Positions 43,236 to 52,529 of a stretch of 64,000 bases of DNA are shown here, piece by piece. The DNA is from Azospirillum halopraeferens DSM 3675 (GTDB lineage: Bacteria > Pseudomonadota > Alphaproteobacteria > Azospirillales > Azospirillaceae), in the NCBI RefSeq assembly GCF_000429625.1, contig NZ_AUCF01000027.1, forward strand, positions 1 through 64,000, given 5' to 3'. Numbering within the stretch: the stretch's first letter is position 1; every line of letters begins with the position of its first letter. The position numbers and the translations under genes are program-made. Under the pieces are notes generated by a model. It made no database searches and was not told where the DNA came from. It saw only the letters and a program-made list of their open reading frames with translations.

Positions 43236-44423
43236 TTATCGCCGGTCCGCCACGAGCCGCGCCGTCAGGCGCTCGAACTCCCTCTCCAATTGCTGGTTGG
43301 CGAAGGCGCGCGGGGGTGGAAGCTGGAGATCCATCAGGGTTTCGAAGGCGCGCCCGGTTTCGCTCATCATCGCCAGCATGTCGGCCGAGGCGCGCACGGT
43401 GCGCCAGGTGTTGACCGCCACGTCGCGCTGGCGGGCGACGCGCTCCCACGCCGCCGACACGGCGGCCGACTGCTCCTCCAGGGTCTGGCGGTAGAGGCCG
43501 GCCGCCTCCAGCGTGGTGTCCAGTGCACTCAGGTTGGCGTCGAGCTGGGCGCTCAGCGGGCCCTCGCCTTCGCGGGCGAGCAGGCGGGCGGCCTCGGCCC
43601 GGGCGCGGCGGGCGTCGGCCTCAATGCCGGCCAGGCGGGGCAGGTGTTCGTGCCGGACCGTGTCCAGGAAACGCTCGTGCATGTGCAGCGCCACCTCCAG
43701 CAGCACCGCATAGACCCCGTAATAGCGCCGTGCCACCTCCAGGGACTCGTCGCTGGCGATGGTGACGCGCTGCAGCTCGGCGTTCACCTGGCGCAGATTC
43801 TCATAGACGGTGTGGGCGGCCACGATGTTTTCGGCGGTCGCCAGGCGCAGCAGGCCGTCCACCTGCTCCGGCGTCAGCTCGATGCCGACGTCGGTCAGGG
43901 AGGCCGCGAAGGCGCCGGTCAGCCGGTCGATCTCCTCCGTCATGTGGCCGATGTCGCGGCGGGCCTGCGCGATGCGCTCGATCTGGTCGCCGCGCGACGT
44001 GGCGAACAGGCAGGACACCTGCCGGGCCACGAACGACGCGTCGACCCCGGCGGCGTCGCAACGGTCCTCCGGCAGCGCCGCCAGTTCGGCGCGCAGCCGG
44101 GCGACATCGGATTCGCGCGCCGCCAGGTCGCGCCGCAAGCCGGCGATGCGGGCCCGCAGGTCGGCGGCGGAGCCCTGCGACAGCCGGTCCACCGCCTCGT
44201 CCAGCAGCCGGTTGAGGGTGTACGAGCGCTCCCCCACCGGCGCGTAGGAGGAGCCGGGGCCGCGCCAATCCCCCTCGCGGCGGTCCAGGATCGCCGCGGC
44301 GGTGCCATCGACGGCGGCCCACAGCCGGTCGACGCCGTCGCCGCCCCCGGTGGCGCTGCGGGCGTTCAACGCCAGCATCACTCCTCCGGCCACGAGCCCC
44401 GCGGCCAGCACGGTCCGCAGCAT
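43236..44423 (-). CDS. Exported coiled-coil protein, function unknown
   Basis: Protein of 395 residues from ATG 44423 with GGGAGGG upstream. The first 24 residues (MLRTVLAAGLVAGGVMLALNARSA) are a signal peptide or membrane anchor. The rest is nearly all helical, with heptad-like stretches such as AADLRARIAGLRRDLAARESDVARLRAELAALPE (about 85-118) and EADARRARAEAARLLAREGEG. Two cysteines (in DRCDAAG and QVSCLFA) are close together. A periplasmic structural or binding role is possible, but I recognise no family. Confidence 0.7.
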   Translation of the reverse strand: MLRTVLAAGLVAGGVMLALNARSATGGGDGVDRLWAAVDGTAAAILDRREGDWRGPGSSYAPVGERSYTLNRLLDEAVDRLSQGSAADLRARIAGLRRDLAARESDVARLRAELAALPEDRCDAAGVDASFVARQVSCLFATSRGDQIERIAQARRDIGHMTEEIDRLTGAFAASLTDVGIELTPEQVDGLLRLATAENIVAAHTVYENLRQVNAELQRVTIASDESLEVARRYYGVYAVLLEVALHMHERFLDTVRHEHLPRLAGIEADARRARAEAARLLAREGEGPLSAQLDANLSALDTTLEAAGLYRQTLEEQSAAVSAAWERVARQRDVAVNTWRTVRASADMLAMMSETGRAFETLMDLQLPPPRAFANQQLEREFERLTARLVADRR

Positions 44424-44764
44424 GCGTCCCTCCCTTTCGCGCGTCCTGTACCGATGGTAAGGTGGGGCGCTGCAGCGGCGCGTCGCCTGCCCGGACGGTG
44501 GGTGGGCCGGCCCATTCCGACGGACCGCGCCCGCGCCGGACGGGCGTGAACGGTCCACTTTCGAAATTGCCTGTCGCTTTCGTGTCACAATGCCATTGCG
44601 GGTCGTAGGGGATTCGGCCTAGAAAGCACGGGTCCGACGGCGGGGCGGCTTGACGAAAAATTAACCCTGATCCGGCATTGTCGGGCTCCCACGGCGCGTC
44701 CCGTGCAGGCATTCTCCACGCGAGCCCCGTTTCCGCATCCGGCACAGCCGAGGACCCGAAGCCC
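44424..44764. promoter_or_regulatory. Divergent region between the coiled-coil gene and leuA
   Basis: 341 bases with no gene that I can support. TTGACG at 44650-44655 followed by an AT-rich stretch (AAAAATTAACC) is the best promoter-like element for leuA but has no good -10 box. A small hairpin CACGG/CCGTG lies near 44692. No leucine-rich leader peptide was found. Confidence 0.3.
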
Positions 44765-46327
44765 ATGACCACACCCCTGAGCGACGGCGCCGGCGATACG
44801 GTCGTCATCTTCGACACGACGCTGCGCGACGGCGAGCAGTCCCCCGGCGCCTCCATGAACCTGGAGGAGAAGCGGCGCATCGCCCTGGTGCTGGAGGAGA
44901 TGGGGGTGGACGTCATCGAGGCGGGGTTCCCCGTGGCCTCGCAGGGCGACTTCGAGGCGGTGCAGGCGATCGCCGGCATCATCAGCACCTCCACCGTCTG
45001 CGGCCTCGCCCGCGCCACGCGGCGCGACATCGAGCGCTGCGCCGAGGCGCTGGCCCCGGCGGCGCGCAAGCGCATCCACACCTTCATCTCCACCAGCCCG
45101 CTGCACATGAAGTACAAGCTGCAGATGGAGCCGGACGCGGTGGTGCAGACGGTGCGCGACAGCGTCACGCTGGCCCGCTCCCTGGTGGACGACGTGGAAT
45201 GGTCGGCCGAGGACGGGGCGCGGACCGAGCATGATTTCCTGTGCCGCTGCGTTGAGGCGGCGATCGCCGCCGGCGCGCGCACCATCAACATCCCCGACAC
45301 CGTGGGCTATGCGGTGCCCGACGAGTTCGGCGCCCTGATCGCCATGCTGTTCGACCGGGTGCCCAACATCGACAAGGCCATCGTGTCGGTCCATTGCCAC
45401 AACGACCTGGGGCTGGCGGTGGCCAACTCCCTGGCCGGGGTGGCCAACGGCGCCCGCCAGGTGGAGTGCACCATCAACGGCCTGGGCGAGCGCGCCGGCA
45501 ACGCCGCCCTGGAGGAGATCGTGATGGCGCTGCGCACGCGCGCCGACCGGCTCCCCTACCGGACCAACATCCACACCGAGGCGATCATGAAGGCGTCCCG
45601 CCTCGTCTCGGCGGTGACCGGCTTCGTGGTGCAGCCCAACAAGGCCATCGTCGGCGCCAACGCCTTCGCCCACGAATCCGGCATCCACCAGGACGGCATG
45701 CTCAAGCACGCCGGGACTTACGAGATCATGACGCCGGAGTCGGTGGGGCTGAACCGCTCGACGCTGGTGATGGGCAAGCATTCCGGGCGCAACGCTTTCC
45801 GCACCAAGCTGCGCGAGCTGGGCTACGAGCTGCCCGACACCGAGCTGGACGAGGCGTTCAAGCGCTTCAAGGACCTGGCGGACAAGAAGAAGGACGTCTT
45901 TGACGAGGACATCGTGGCGCTGGTCGACGACGAGATCGGCCACGAGGCCGACCGCATCCGCTTCGTGGCGCTGGAGGTCGTCGCCGGTTCCCGCGGGCCG
46001 CAGACGGCCACCCTGGAGCTGGTGGTGGACGGGCAGCCGCGCGCCACGACGGCGACCGGCAACGGGCCGGTCGACGCCACCTTCAACGCCATCGCCGCCC
46101 TGGTCCCCCACACCGCGCGCCTTCAGCTCTACCAGGTCCACGCGGTCACCGCCGGAACCGACGCCCAGGCCGAGGTCACGGTGCGGCTGGAGGAGGACGG
46201 GCGGACCGTGAACGGACAGGGCGCCGACAGCGACACCCTCGTGGCGTCGGCCCGCGCCTACGTCCATGCCCTGAACAAACTTTTGGTCAAACGCCAGAAG
46301 GCCGCACCGGACGCACTCTCCGCTTGA
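44765..46327 (+). CDS. leuA: 2-isopropylmalate synthase
   Basis: Protein of 520 residues catalysing the first step of leucine synthesis from acetyl-CoA and 2-oxoisovalerate. The metal and substrate site is FDTTLRDGEQSPGASM (about 15-30) with the HCHND motif (His-x-His, about 217-221). The GLGERAGNAALEE stretch is typical. The C-terminal part from about residue 395 is the LeuA allosteric domain that binds leucine (TATLELVVDGQPRATTATGNGPVDATFNAI). ATG 44765 has GAGGA 9-10 bases upstream. mreB follows after 111 bases. Confidence 0.97.
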   Translation: MTTPLSDGAGDTVVIFDTTLRDGEQSPGASMNLEEKRRIALVLEEMGVDVIEAGFPVASQGDFEAVQAIAGIISTSTVCGLARATRRDIERCAEALAPAARKRIHTFISTSPLHMKYKLQMEPDAVVQTVRDSVTLARSLVDDVEWSAEDGARTEHDFLCRCVEAAIAAGARTINIPDTVGYAVPDEFGALIAMLFDRVPNIDKAIVSVHCHNDLGLAVANSLAGVANGARQVECTINGLGERAGNAALEEIVMALRTRADRLPYRTNIHTEAIMKASRLVSAVTGFVVQPNKAIVGANAFAHESGIHQDGMLKHAGTYEIMTPESVGLNRSTLVMGKHSGRNAFRTKLRELGYELPDTELDEAFKRFKDLADKKKDVFDEDIVALVDDEIGHEADRIRFVALEVVAGSRGPQTATLELVVDGQPRATTATGNGPVDATFNAIAALVPHTARLQLYQVHAVTAGTDAQAEVTVRLEEDGRTVNGQGADSDTLVASARAYVHALNKLLVKRQKAAPDALSA

Positions 46328-46360
46328 GCGGGGCAGAGCGTTCGTCTATGGAACCCTTGG

Positions 46361-46396
46361 CCGTTGCCGGCGATCCACCGTGATCGTCGGCAATGG
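46361..46396 (+). promoter_or_regulatory. Long hairpin between leuA and mreB
   Basis: A 15-bp stem with two G-U pairs (46361-46375 with 46382-46396), extendable by two pairs, with a six-base loop. No U-run follows. It ends 43 bases before mreB and may be the leuA terminator or an mreB leader element. Confidence 0.45.
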
Positions 46397-46438
46397 CTTC
46401 CGGTCAGGCCGTCTCAACAGGAAGAGCTAGTCGGGTCC

Positions 46439-47479
46439 ATGCTTTCCAAACTGCTCGGCGTTCTGTCCGCCGACATGGCGATCGATCTGGGGACGGCCAA
46501 CACCCTGGTCTACGTCAAGGGCCGCGGAATCGTTCTCAACGAACCGTCCGTCGTCGCTATTGCCAATGTGCGCGGCAAGAAGCAGGTGCTTGCGGTCGGC
46601 GACGAGGCCAAGATGATGCTGGGCCGCACGCCCGGCAACATCCAGGCCATCCGCCCCTTGCGCGACGGTGTCATCGCCGACTTCGAAGTCGCCGAGGAGA
46701 TGATCAAGCACTTCATCCGGAAGGTGCACAACCGCCGCAGCTTCGCCAGCCCGCAGGTCATCATCTGCGTGCCATCGGGCTCGACCGCGGTGGAGCGCCG
46801 CGCCATCCAGGAGTCGGCCGAGGCCGCCGGGGCGCGCCGCGTCTTCCTGATCGAGGAGCCCATGGCCGCCGCCATCGGCGCCGGCCTGCCGGTGACCGAG
46901 CCGACCGGCTCCATGGTCGTCGACATCGGCGGCGGCACCACCGAGGTGGCCGTGCTGTCGCTGGGCGGCATCGTCTACTCGCGCTCGGTGCGGGTGGGCG
47001 GCGACAAGATGGACGAGGCGATCATCGGCTACATCCGCCGCGCCCACAACCTGCTGGTGGGTGAAGGATCGGCCGAGCGGATCAAGAAGGAGATCGGCTC
47101 CGCCTGCCCGCCGGAGGACGGCGAGGGCCGCATCCTGGAGATCAAGGGCCGCGACCTGATGAACGGCGTGCCCAAGGAACTGATCATCTCCGAACGCCAG
47201 ATCGCCGAGTCCCTGGCGGAACCGGTGTCGGCCATCGTCGAGGCGGTGAAGGTGGCGCTGGAACACACGGCGCCCGAACTGGCCGCGGACATCGTCGACA
47301 AGGGGATCGTGCTGACCGGCGGCGGAGCCCTGCTGGGCAACCTGGACTTCGTGCTGCGGCACGCCACGGGCCTGCCGGTGTCGATCGCCGACGATCCGCT
47401 GAGCTGCGTGGCGCTGGGCACCGGCCGTGCGCTGGAAGAAATGAAGACACTGAAAAACGTTCTGGTCAGCGCCTATTGA
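46439..47479 (+). CDS. mreB: Rod-shape protein MreB
   Basis: Protein of 346 residues, the bacterial actin that steers the elongasome. Phosphate 1 is AIDLGTANTLVYVKGRGIV (residues 14-32), phosphate 2 DIGGGTTEVAVLSLGGIV (about 160-177), and the adenosine motif LTGGGALLGNLD (about 286-297). The membrane-binding start MLSKLLG is hydrophobic. Start ATG 46439 is the family start; AGGAAGAG lies 13 bases upstream. First gene of the mreBCD-mrdA cluster, which implies a rod or spirillum shape. Confidence 0.97.
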   Translation: MLSKLLGVLSADMAIDLGTANTLVYVKGRGIVLNEPSVVAIANVRGKKQVLAVGDEAKMMLGRTPGNIQAIRPLRDGVIADFEVAEEMIKHFIRKVHNRRSFASPQVIICVPSGSTAVERRAIQESAEAAGARRVFLIEEPMAAAIGAGLPVTEPTGSMVVDIGGGTTEVAVLSLGGIVYSRSVRVGGDKMDEAIIGYIRRAHNLLVGEGSAERIKKEIGSACPPEDGEGRILEIKGRDLMNGVPKELIISERQIAESLAEPVSAIVEAVKVALEHTAPELAADIVDKGIVLTGGGALLGNLDFVLRHATGLPVSIADDPLSCVALGTGRALEEMKTLKNVLVSAY

Positions 47480-47570
47480 TTGTGTAATCCTTAGGGATAA
47501 TCCAGACGCCTATTCGCCTTGAGACCGCTCTCGTGCGGTGGAAGTCCGTATTCCTGGACGGGACCATCCA

Positions 47571-48458
47571 GTGAAGTCAAGAACCTCCGGATCCGTCGTG
47601 CGACTTGCGGCACCGCTACGGGCGTTGGCTCAGCGTTTTTCCTTCCTTTTGCTGGTCCTCGTCTCGGTGGCGTTGATGATGACCGGGAAGGTGGACGCGG
47701 TGCTCGTCGACAACCTGCGCTCCCGGGTGACGGACGCCTTCGCACCGATTCTCGACGCCCTGTCCCGGCCGGCCGCGACCGCCGCGCGGGCCGTCGAATC
47801 GGTGGTGGAGATCCGCAACGTCTTCGAAGAGAACCAGCGCCTGCGCTCCGAGAACGCCCGCCTGCTGCAATGGAAGCAGGCGGCCCTGCGCATGGAGGCG
47901 GAGAACGCCAGCCTGCGCACCCTGCTGAACTTCGCGCCGGAACCGGCGGCTTCCTTCATCACGGCCCGCGTCATCGCCGCGCCCGGCGGCTCGTTCTTCC
48001 GCACGCTGGTGGTGACGGCCGGCCGGCGGGACGGCGTGCGCAAGGGCCAGGCGGCGATCACCGGGCCGGGGATGGTCGGGCGGGTCGTCGAGGTGGGGGA
48101 GTGGTCGTCGCGGGTGCTGCTGATCACCGACATCAACTCCCGCATTCCCGTGACGCTGGAAAGCTCCCGCCTGCGCGCGGTGCTGGTCGGCGACAACACC
48201 GACCAGCCCCGGCTGATGTACCTGCCGCCGGAGGCGCCGGTGGCGGCCGGCGAGCGGGTGGTGACCTCCGGCCACGGCGGGCTGTTCCCGCCGGGCATTC
48301 CCATCGGCATCATCGCCTCGGTGGGGGACCGCGGCGTCAAGGTGACCCCCATCGCCGATCTGTCGCGGGTGGAGCATCTGCGCCTGGTGGAGTTCGGCAC
48401 GCCGCCGGCGGGTGAGGGGACCGGCGACGGAACGCAAAGCGCCGACGCGTGGAAATGA
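47571..48458 (+). CDS. mreC: Rod-shape protein MreC
   Basis: Protein of 295 residues from GTG 47571 (an earlier in-frame GTG at 47538 would add 11). One membrane helix (about 21-38) is followed by a coiled coil (NVFEENQRLRSENARLLQWKQAALRMEAENASLRTLL, about 82-118) and the two-beta-barrel periplasmic domain with GSFFRTLVVTAGRRDGVRKGQAAITGPGMVGRVVEVG. MreC links PBP2 and MreB in the elongasome. Its stop overlaps the mreD ATG. Confidence 0.93.
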   Translation: MKSRTSGSVVRLAAPLRALAQRFSFLLLVLVSVALMMTGKVDAVLVDNLRSRVTDAFAPILDALSRPAATAARAVESVVEIRNVFEENQRLRSENARLLQWKQAALRMEAENASLRTLLNFAPEPAASFITARVIAAPGGSFFRTLVVTAGRRDGVRKGQAAITGPGMVGRVVEVGEWSSRVLLITDINSRIPVTLESSRLRAVLVGDNTDQPRLMYLPPEAPVAAGERVVTSGHGGLFPPGIPIGIIASVGDRGVKVTPIADLSRVEHLRLVEFGTPPAGEGTGDGTQSADAWK

Positions 48459-48967
48459 CCCTCACCCTGTGGCAGCGCCTGGACCGGGCCGGGCGCAACC
48501 TGGCGCCGTTCGCGGTCACCGTGATGCTGGTCCTGGTCGCCATGGTGCCGCTGCACATCCCCGCCTACACCCAGGTGGCACCGGCGCTGACGCTGATGTC
48601 GGTGTATTATTGGGTGATCCATCGCCCTGACCTGCTGCGCCCGCTGGCGGTCTTCGCCATCGGCCTGCTGGAGGACCTGTTGAGCGGCGCGCCGCTGGGC
48701 ATGAACGCGCTGGTGCTGGTGGCGGCCTACTGGGTGGTGCTCAGCCAGCGCCGCTTCTTCCTGGCCAGCACCTTCGCACTGCTGTGGTTCGGGTTCGTCA
48801 TGATCGCGCTGGGCGCGGCGCTGCTTCAATGGGCGGCCCTGAGTGCCTATTATGCAACGGTGCTTCCGATGGACGCGGGCTTTCATCAGGCGCTGCTGAC
48901 CATCGTCCTGTTCCCGCTGTTCGCGTGGCTGTTCATCCGCATCCACCGCGCTTTTTTGCAGCCGTGA
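48455..48967 (+). CDS. mreD: Rod-shape protein MreD
   Basis: Protein of 170 residues with about five membrane helices; MreD is the membrane partner of MreC. ATG 48455 overlaps the mreC stop (ATGA) and is preferred over GTG 48449. The family stretch PDLLRPLAVFAIGLLEDLLSGAPLGMNALVLVAAYWVV (about 58-95), with Asp and Gly-x-Pro-Leu-Gly, is clear. It ends 41 bases before mrdA. Confidence 0.93.
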   Translation: MTLTLWQRLDRAGRNLAPFAVTVMLVLVAMVPLHIPAYTQVAPALTLMSVYYWVIHRPDLLRPLAVFAIGLLEDLLSGAPLGMNALVLVAAYWVVLSQRRFFLASTFALLWFGFVMIALGAALLQWAALSAYYATVLPMDAGFHQALLTIVLFPLFAWLFIRIHRAFLQP

Positions 48968-49008
48968 GCCGGGCGGGAAGGATCGGACCCATGAGGGGAG
49001 GATCGTCG

Positions 49009-50883
49009 ATGGACCGCGACACCGACCGCTACCGCAGCCTGACCCGGCGCACCCTGCTGCTGGGCGGACTGAAGGTGGGGCTGCTGTCGACGCTGGTCGG
49101 CCGTCTCTACTACCTCCAGGTCGTCGAGTCGCAGCGCTACACGATGCTGGCGGAGGAGAACCGCATCAGCCTGCGTCTGGTGGCGCCGTCGCGCGGGCCG
49201 ATCGTCGACCGGTTCGGGATTCCGCTTGCCATAAACCAGCAGAACTACCGCGTCGTGGTGGTGGCGGAGCGCACCCGCAGCGTGCCCGAGACGCTGGATA
49301 AGATCGCCCGCATCGTGCCGCTGACCGAGGCCGACCGCCGGCGCGTCCTGCGCGAGGTGCAGAAGAAGCGCCGCTACGTTCCGGTGACCGTGCGCGAGAA
49401 CCTGACCTGGGACCAGGTCGCCACCATCGAGCTGAACACCCCCGACCTTCCCGGCGTCTCCATCGAGGTGGGGGAACTGCGCCATTATCCCTTCGCCGAC
49501 TCCATCGCGCATGTGATGGGGTACGTCGGCGCCGTGTCGGAGGCGGAGCTGAACGGCGACCCCGTGCTGTCGCTGCCGGGCTTCCGCATCGGCAAGAGCG
49601 GGATCGAGAAGTATCACGAGAAGGCGCTGCGCGGCACCGCCGGCACCAGCCAGCTCGAAGTCAACGCGGTGGGCCGCGTGATCCGTGAATTGTCGCGCGA
49701 CGAGGGGCAGCCGGGCCGCGAGGTGCAGCTCACCATCGACATCGGCCTGCAGCAGTTCGTCCAGACCCGCCTGTCGCAGGAGCAGAGCGCGGCCTGCGTC
49801 GTGATGGACGTCCACACCGGCGGCATCTACGCCCTGGCCTCCCACCCCAGCTACGACCCCAACCAGTTCCCCATGGGAATCAGCGCCGAGCTGTGGGAGG
49901 AGCTGCTGTCCAACCCCACCACGCCGCTGTCCAACAAGGCGGTGGCGGGGCAGTACGCGCCGGGCTCCACCTTCAAGATGGTGGTGGCGCTGGCCGCGCT
50001 GGAATCCGGCCTGATCAGCCCCCGTCACACGACGTTCTGCCCCGGCCACATGGACCTGGGCGACCACCGGTTCCACTGCTGGAAGCGCGGCGGCCACGGC
50101 ACCGTCGACATGGTCGGCGCCCTGCGCCATTCCTGCGACGTGTTCTTCTACGACGTGGCGCGCCGCATCGGCGTCGATCGCATTGCCGAGATGTCCAACC
50201 GCTTCGGCCTGGGCCAGCCCCTGGGGCTCGACCTGCCCCACGAGCGGCCGGGCCTGATCCCCACCCGCGACTGGAAGCTGGCGCAGCTCGGCACCTCCTG
50301 GCAGCCGGGCGAGACGCTGGTGGCCTCCATCGGGCAGGGCTATGTCCTCTCCACCCCCTTGCAGCTTGCGGTGATGACGGCCCGCATGGCCAACGGCGGC
50401 TATGCGGTCAAGCCGCACCTGACCAAGCAGATCAAGCTGGGCCCCCACGAGCAGACCACGTGGCCGGCCATCGGCGTGAAGAAGGAGAACCTGGACGTCA
50501 TTCTGCGCGGCATGAACGAGGTGTCGAACAGCCCCAACGGCACCGGCTTCAAGGCGCGCATCACCGAACCGGGGATGGAGCTGGCGGGCAAGACCGGCAC
50601 CGCCCAGGTCCGCCGCATCACCATGGCCGAGCGCGCCGGCGGTGTGATCAAGAACGAGAACCGGCCATGGCGCGAACGCGACCACGCCCTGTTCGTGGCC
50701 TATGCGCCGGTCCACGCGCCGCGCTACGCCTGTTCGGTCATCGTGGAGCACGGCGGCGGCGGCTCGGCGGTGGCGGCGCCCATTGCCCGCGACGTGCTCC
50801 TGGAGTGCCAGAAGCGCGATCCCGGCCGCGCCTCCGTGGCCGATGCGCCGCCCCCCTTCGGCACCGGCGCCGGACGCGGCTGA
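49009..50883 (+). CDS. mrdA: Penicillin-binding protein 2 (elongasome transpeptidase)
   Basis: Protein of 624 residues cross-linking peptidoglycan during elongation. A membrane anchor (about 14-34) is followed by the pedestal domain and the transpeptidase domain. Active-site motifs are S320-T-F-K (PGSTFKM), S375-C-D (HSCDVFF) and K528-T-G (AGKTGTAQV). ATG 49009 has GGGGAGG 8 bases upstream; ATG 48991 would add 6 residues. rodA, the usual next gene, is not here: a tRNA gene follows. Confidence 0.95.
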   Translation: MDRDTDRYRSLTRRTLLLGGLKVGLLSTLVGRLYYLQVVESQRYTMLAEENRISLRLVAPSRGPIVDRFGIPLAINQQNYRVVVVAERTRSVPETLDKIARIVPLTEADRRRVLREVQKKRRYVPVTVRENLTWDQVATIELNTPDLPGVSIEVGELRHYPFADSIAHVMGYVGAVSEAELNGDPVLSLPGFRIGKSGIEKYHEKALRGTAGTSQLEVNAVGRVIRELSRDEGQPGREVQLTIDIGLQQFVQTRLSQEQSAACVVMDVHTGGIYALASHPSYDPNQFPMGISAELWEELLSNPTTPLSNKAVAGQYAPGSTFKMVVALAALESGLISPRHTTFCPGHMDLGDHRFHCWKRGGHGTVDMVGALRHSCDVFFYDVARRIGVDRIAEMSNRFGLGQPLGLDLPHERPGLIPTRDWKLAQLGTSWQPGETLVASIGQGYVLSTPLQLAVMTARMANGGYAVKPHLTKQIKLGPHEQTTWPAIGVKKENLDVILRGMNEVSNSPNGTGFKARITEPGMELAGKTGTAQVRRITMAERAGGVIKNENRPWRERDHALFVAYAPVHAPRYACSVIVEHGGGGSAVAAPIARDVLLECQKRDPGRASVADAPPPFGTGAGRG

Positions 50884-50921
50884 TCCACCGGCCGGTCCGG
50901 GCATGGCGTCGACGTTTTCTG

Positions 50922-50950
50922 TCGACAAGCCCGATCGCCTCGGCTATAAC
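50922..50950 (+). promoter_or_regulatory. Promoter of tRNA-Lys
   Basis: TCGACA (50922-50927) and TATAAC (50945-50950) are 17 bp apart, each one base from consensus. The tRNA starts 42 bases after the -10 box. Confidence 0.65.
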
Positions 50951-50991
50951 GCCGACCTCCCCGGCGGACCACGCTCCGGACGGGGCGGGAA

Positions 50992-51067
<76 letters not shown>

Positions 51068-51117
51068 TCTTCCCCATGAGACAGTCTTCGCCTCGGGCGC
51101 ACGCGGCATTCGCGTGA

Positions 51118-51153
51118 CGCACGGCCGCGAACCGGCGGGTCCGCAGCCGTGCG
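51118..51153. terminator. Hairpin between tRNA-Lys and the DUF2189 gene
   Basis: CGCACGGC (51118-51125) pairs with GCCGTGCG (51146-51153) around a 20-base loop in the convergent gap. Neither side has a U-run, so the call is tentative. Confidence 0.3.
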
Positions 51154-51166
51154 CGTTCCGGCCGTA

Positions 51167-51982
51167 TCAGCTTCGGCCGACCACGTCGCGGTAGCAGTGC
51201 CACGACGCGTGGCCGATCAGCGGGAAGGCCAGTGCCAGGCCGATGAAGCCGGTGGCGATGCCGGCGGCGGTGAACAGGGCGATCAGCGCCGCCCAGACCG
51301 CCATGGCCCGCCAGTTCTTCCGGACCGCGGCGATGCTGGTCACGATGGCGGTGAAGACGTCCGTATCCCGGTCGAGCAGCATGGGCAGCGACACGACGCT
51401 GAGGGCGAACACCGCCGTGGCGATCACCGCGCCGATGGCCGTGCCGGTCAGCAGGAACGGAATGGTCTCGACCGAGAAGAAGATGCGGCTGACCAGCATG
51501 TCCAGCGCCGGCGGCTCGCTGCCGAAGAAGATCGCGAAGACCAGGAAGGCCACCCGGATCCACGCGAGCAGGGCCAGCATCAGCACCAGGCCGATGGCGG
51601 CAATCTGCGTGCCGTTGCGGTGGTAGGCGCTCAGAACCGAGATCAGCGTGGGCCGCCCGCCGGATTCCAGTTGCCGGCTGGCCTCGTACAGGCCGACCGC
51701 CAGCACCGGGCCCACCAGCATGAAGCCCGCCGCCAAGGGAAGGATCAGATAGTGCAGGTCGTTGGCCGCCAGGCCGAAGACCAGCAGGACGCTGGAGACC
51801 ACGGCCAGCACGCCGTAAGTGAAGCTGATGGCCGGAGCCGCGGCAATGTCGCGCCAGGCTGCGTTCAACCAGACCCAGGGGCGGCCGGTGTCGATCGCCC
51901 GGATGTCCGGGGTGAAGCGGGACGGGGCGGCTTCCGTGCCGCCGCTGCGGGGTGGAACAGGATGCGTCGCAAGGTCGACCAT
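51167..51982 (-). CDS. DUF2189-family membrane protein
   Basis: Protein of 271 residues with about six membrane helices (for example 50-70, 77-97, 125-150, 170-195, 230-255). The stretch FTPDIRAIDTGRPWVWLNAAWRDIAAAPAISFTYGVLAVV and the ending FPLIGHASWHCYRDVVGRS are the family's conserved parts. DUF2189 members are common in alphaproteobacteria and their function is not known. It stands alone on the minus strand, converging on tRNA-Lys. Confidence 0.8.
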   Translation of the reverse strand: MVDLATHPVPPRSGGTEAAPSRFTPDIRAIDTGRPWVWLNAAWRDIAAAPAISFTYGVLAVVSSVLLVFGLAANDLHYLILPLAAGFMLVGPVLAVGLYEASRQLESGGRPTLISVLSAYHRNGTQIAAIGLVLMLALLAWIRVAFLVFAIFFGSEPPALDMLVSRIFFSVETIPFLLTGTAIGAVIATAVFALSVVSLPMLLDRDTDVFTAIVTSIAAVRKNWRAMAVWAALIALFTAAGIATGFIGLALAFPLIGHASWHCYRDVVGRS

Positions 51983-52117
51983 GGTGCCATCTCTCCCCGT
52001 TTTGGTTGGACACCGTTCTGTTCCGTCAGCATAACACTTTGTCGCATCCTGCGCCAGATGATCTGCCTAACGAACAGTAACAGGGGTGGACCTGTCGCGC
52101 AGTGCGACGATCCGGCG

Positions 52118-52300
52118 TCACTCCGGGTCGTCGCGCCTGTGGCCGTCGAGTTCGCGGTCCCGGCGTTCCCGCTCCGCGCGCTCCTTCACCTTCTCGTCCC
52201 TGGTTCGGCCGAATCGCACGCGGTTCTCCTCCGCCTCCTTCTGTTGACGGAGGCGGTCCTGCGCTTTGCGGTAGCGGTTCAGATTGACGATTTCGCCCAT
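52118..52300 (-). CDS. DUF4169-family small protein
   Basis: Protein of 60 residues, very charged and helical: GEIVNLNRYRKAQDRLRQQKEAEENRVRFGRTRDEKVKERAERERRDRELDGHRRD. The NRVRFGRT and DGHRR parts are the marks of DUF4169, a small alphaproteobacterial family of unknown role. ATG 52300 has GGAGG 6 bases upstream; longer openings lack support. Divergent from the AsmA gene. The 230 bases between them hold no other gene that I can see. Confidence 0.8.
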   Translation of the reverse strand: MGEIVNLNRYRKAQDRLRQQKEAEENRVRFGRTRDEKVKERAERERRDRELDGHRRDDPE

Positions 52301-52529
52301 GCCGTCCTCCGCGCCCTGTCGGTGTTCCGGCGGTTCGTGCCGTGGGAATGCCCGATTTGCCAGTTCTTCTGCCGTCCGATAGCTTAGCCCAACAGGCTGC
52401 GGGCGAGAAGCCGGCGTGCGGGCCGTACCCGTGCGCCCGGGGGGCTTGCCGTGGCCGGTGTGCGGGCGCATGGTGCTGCGGCCAGACGGGCTGATGACGA
52501 AACGTGCCGATATGGGCGATGGACGACCG

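Noticed and set aside
44424..44764. Leucine attenuator ahead of leuA
   Set aside because: No short leader frame rich in Leu codons followed by competing hairpins was found; only a small hairpin is present.
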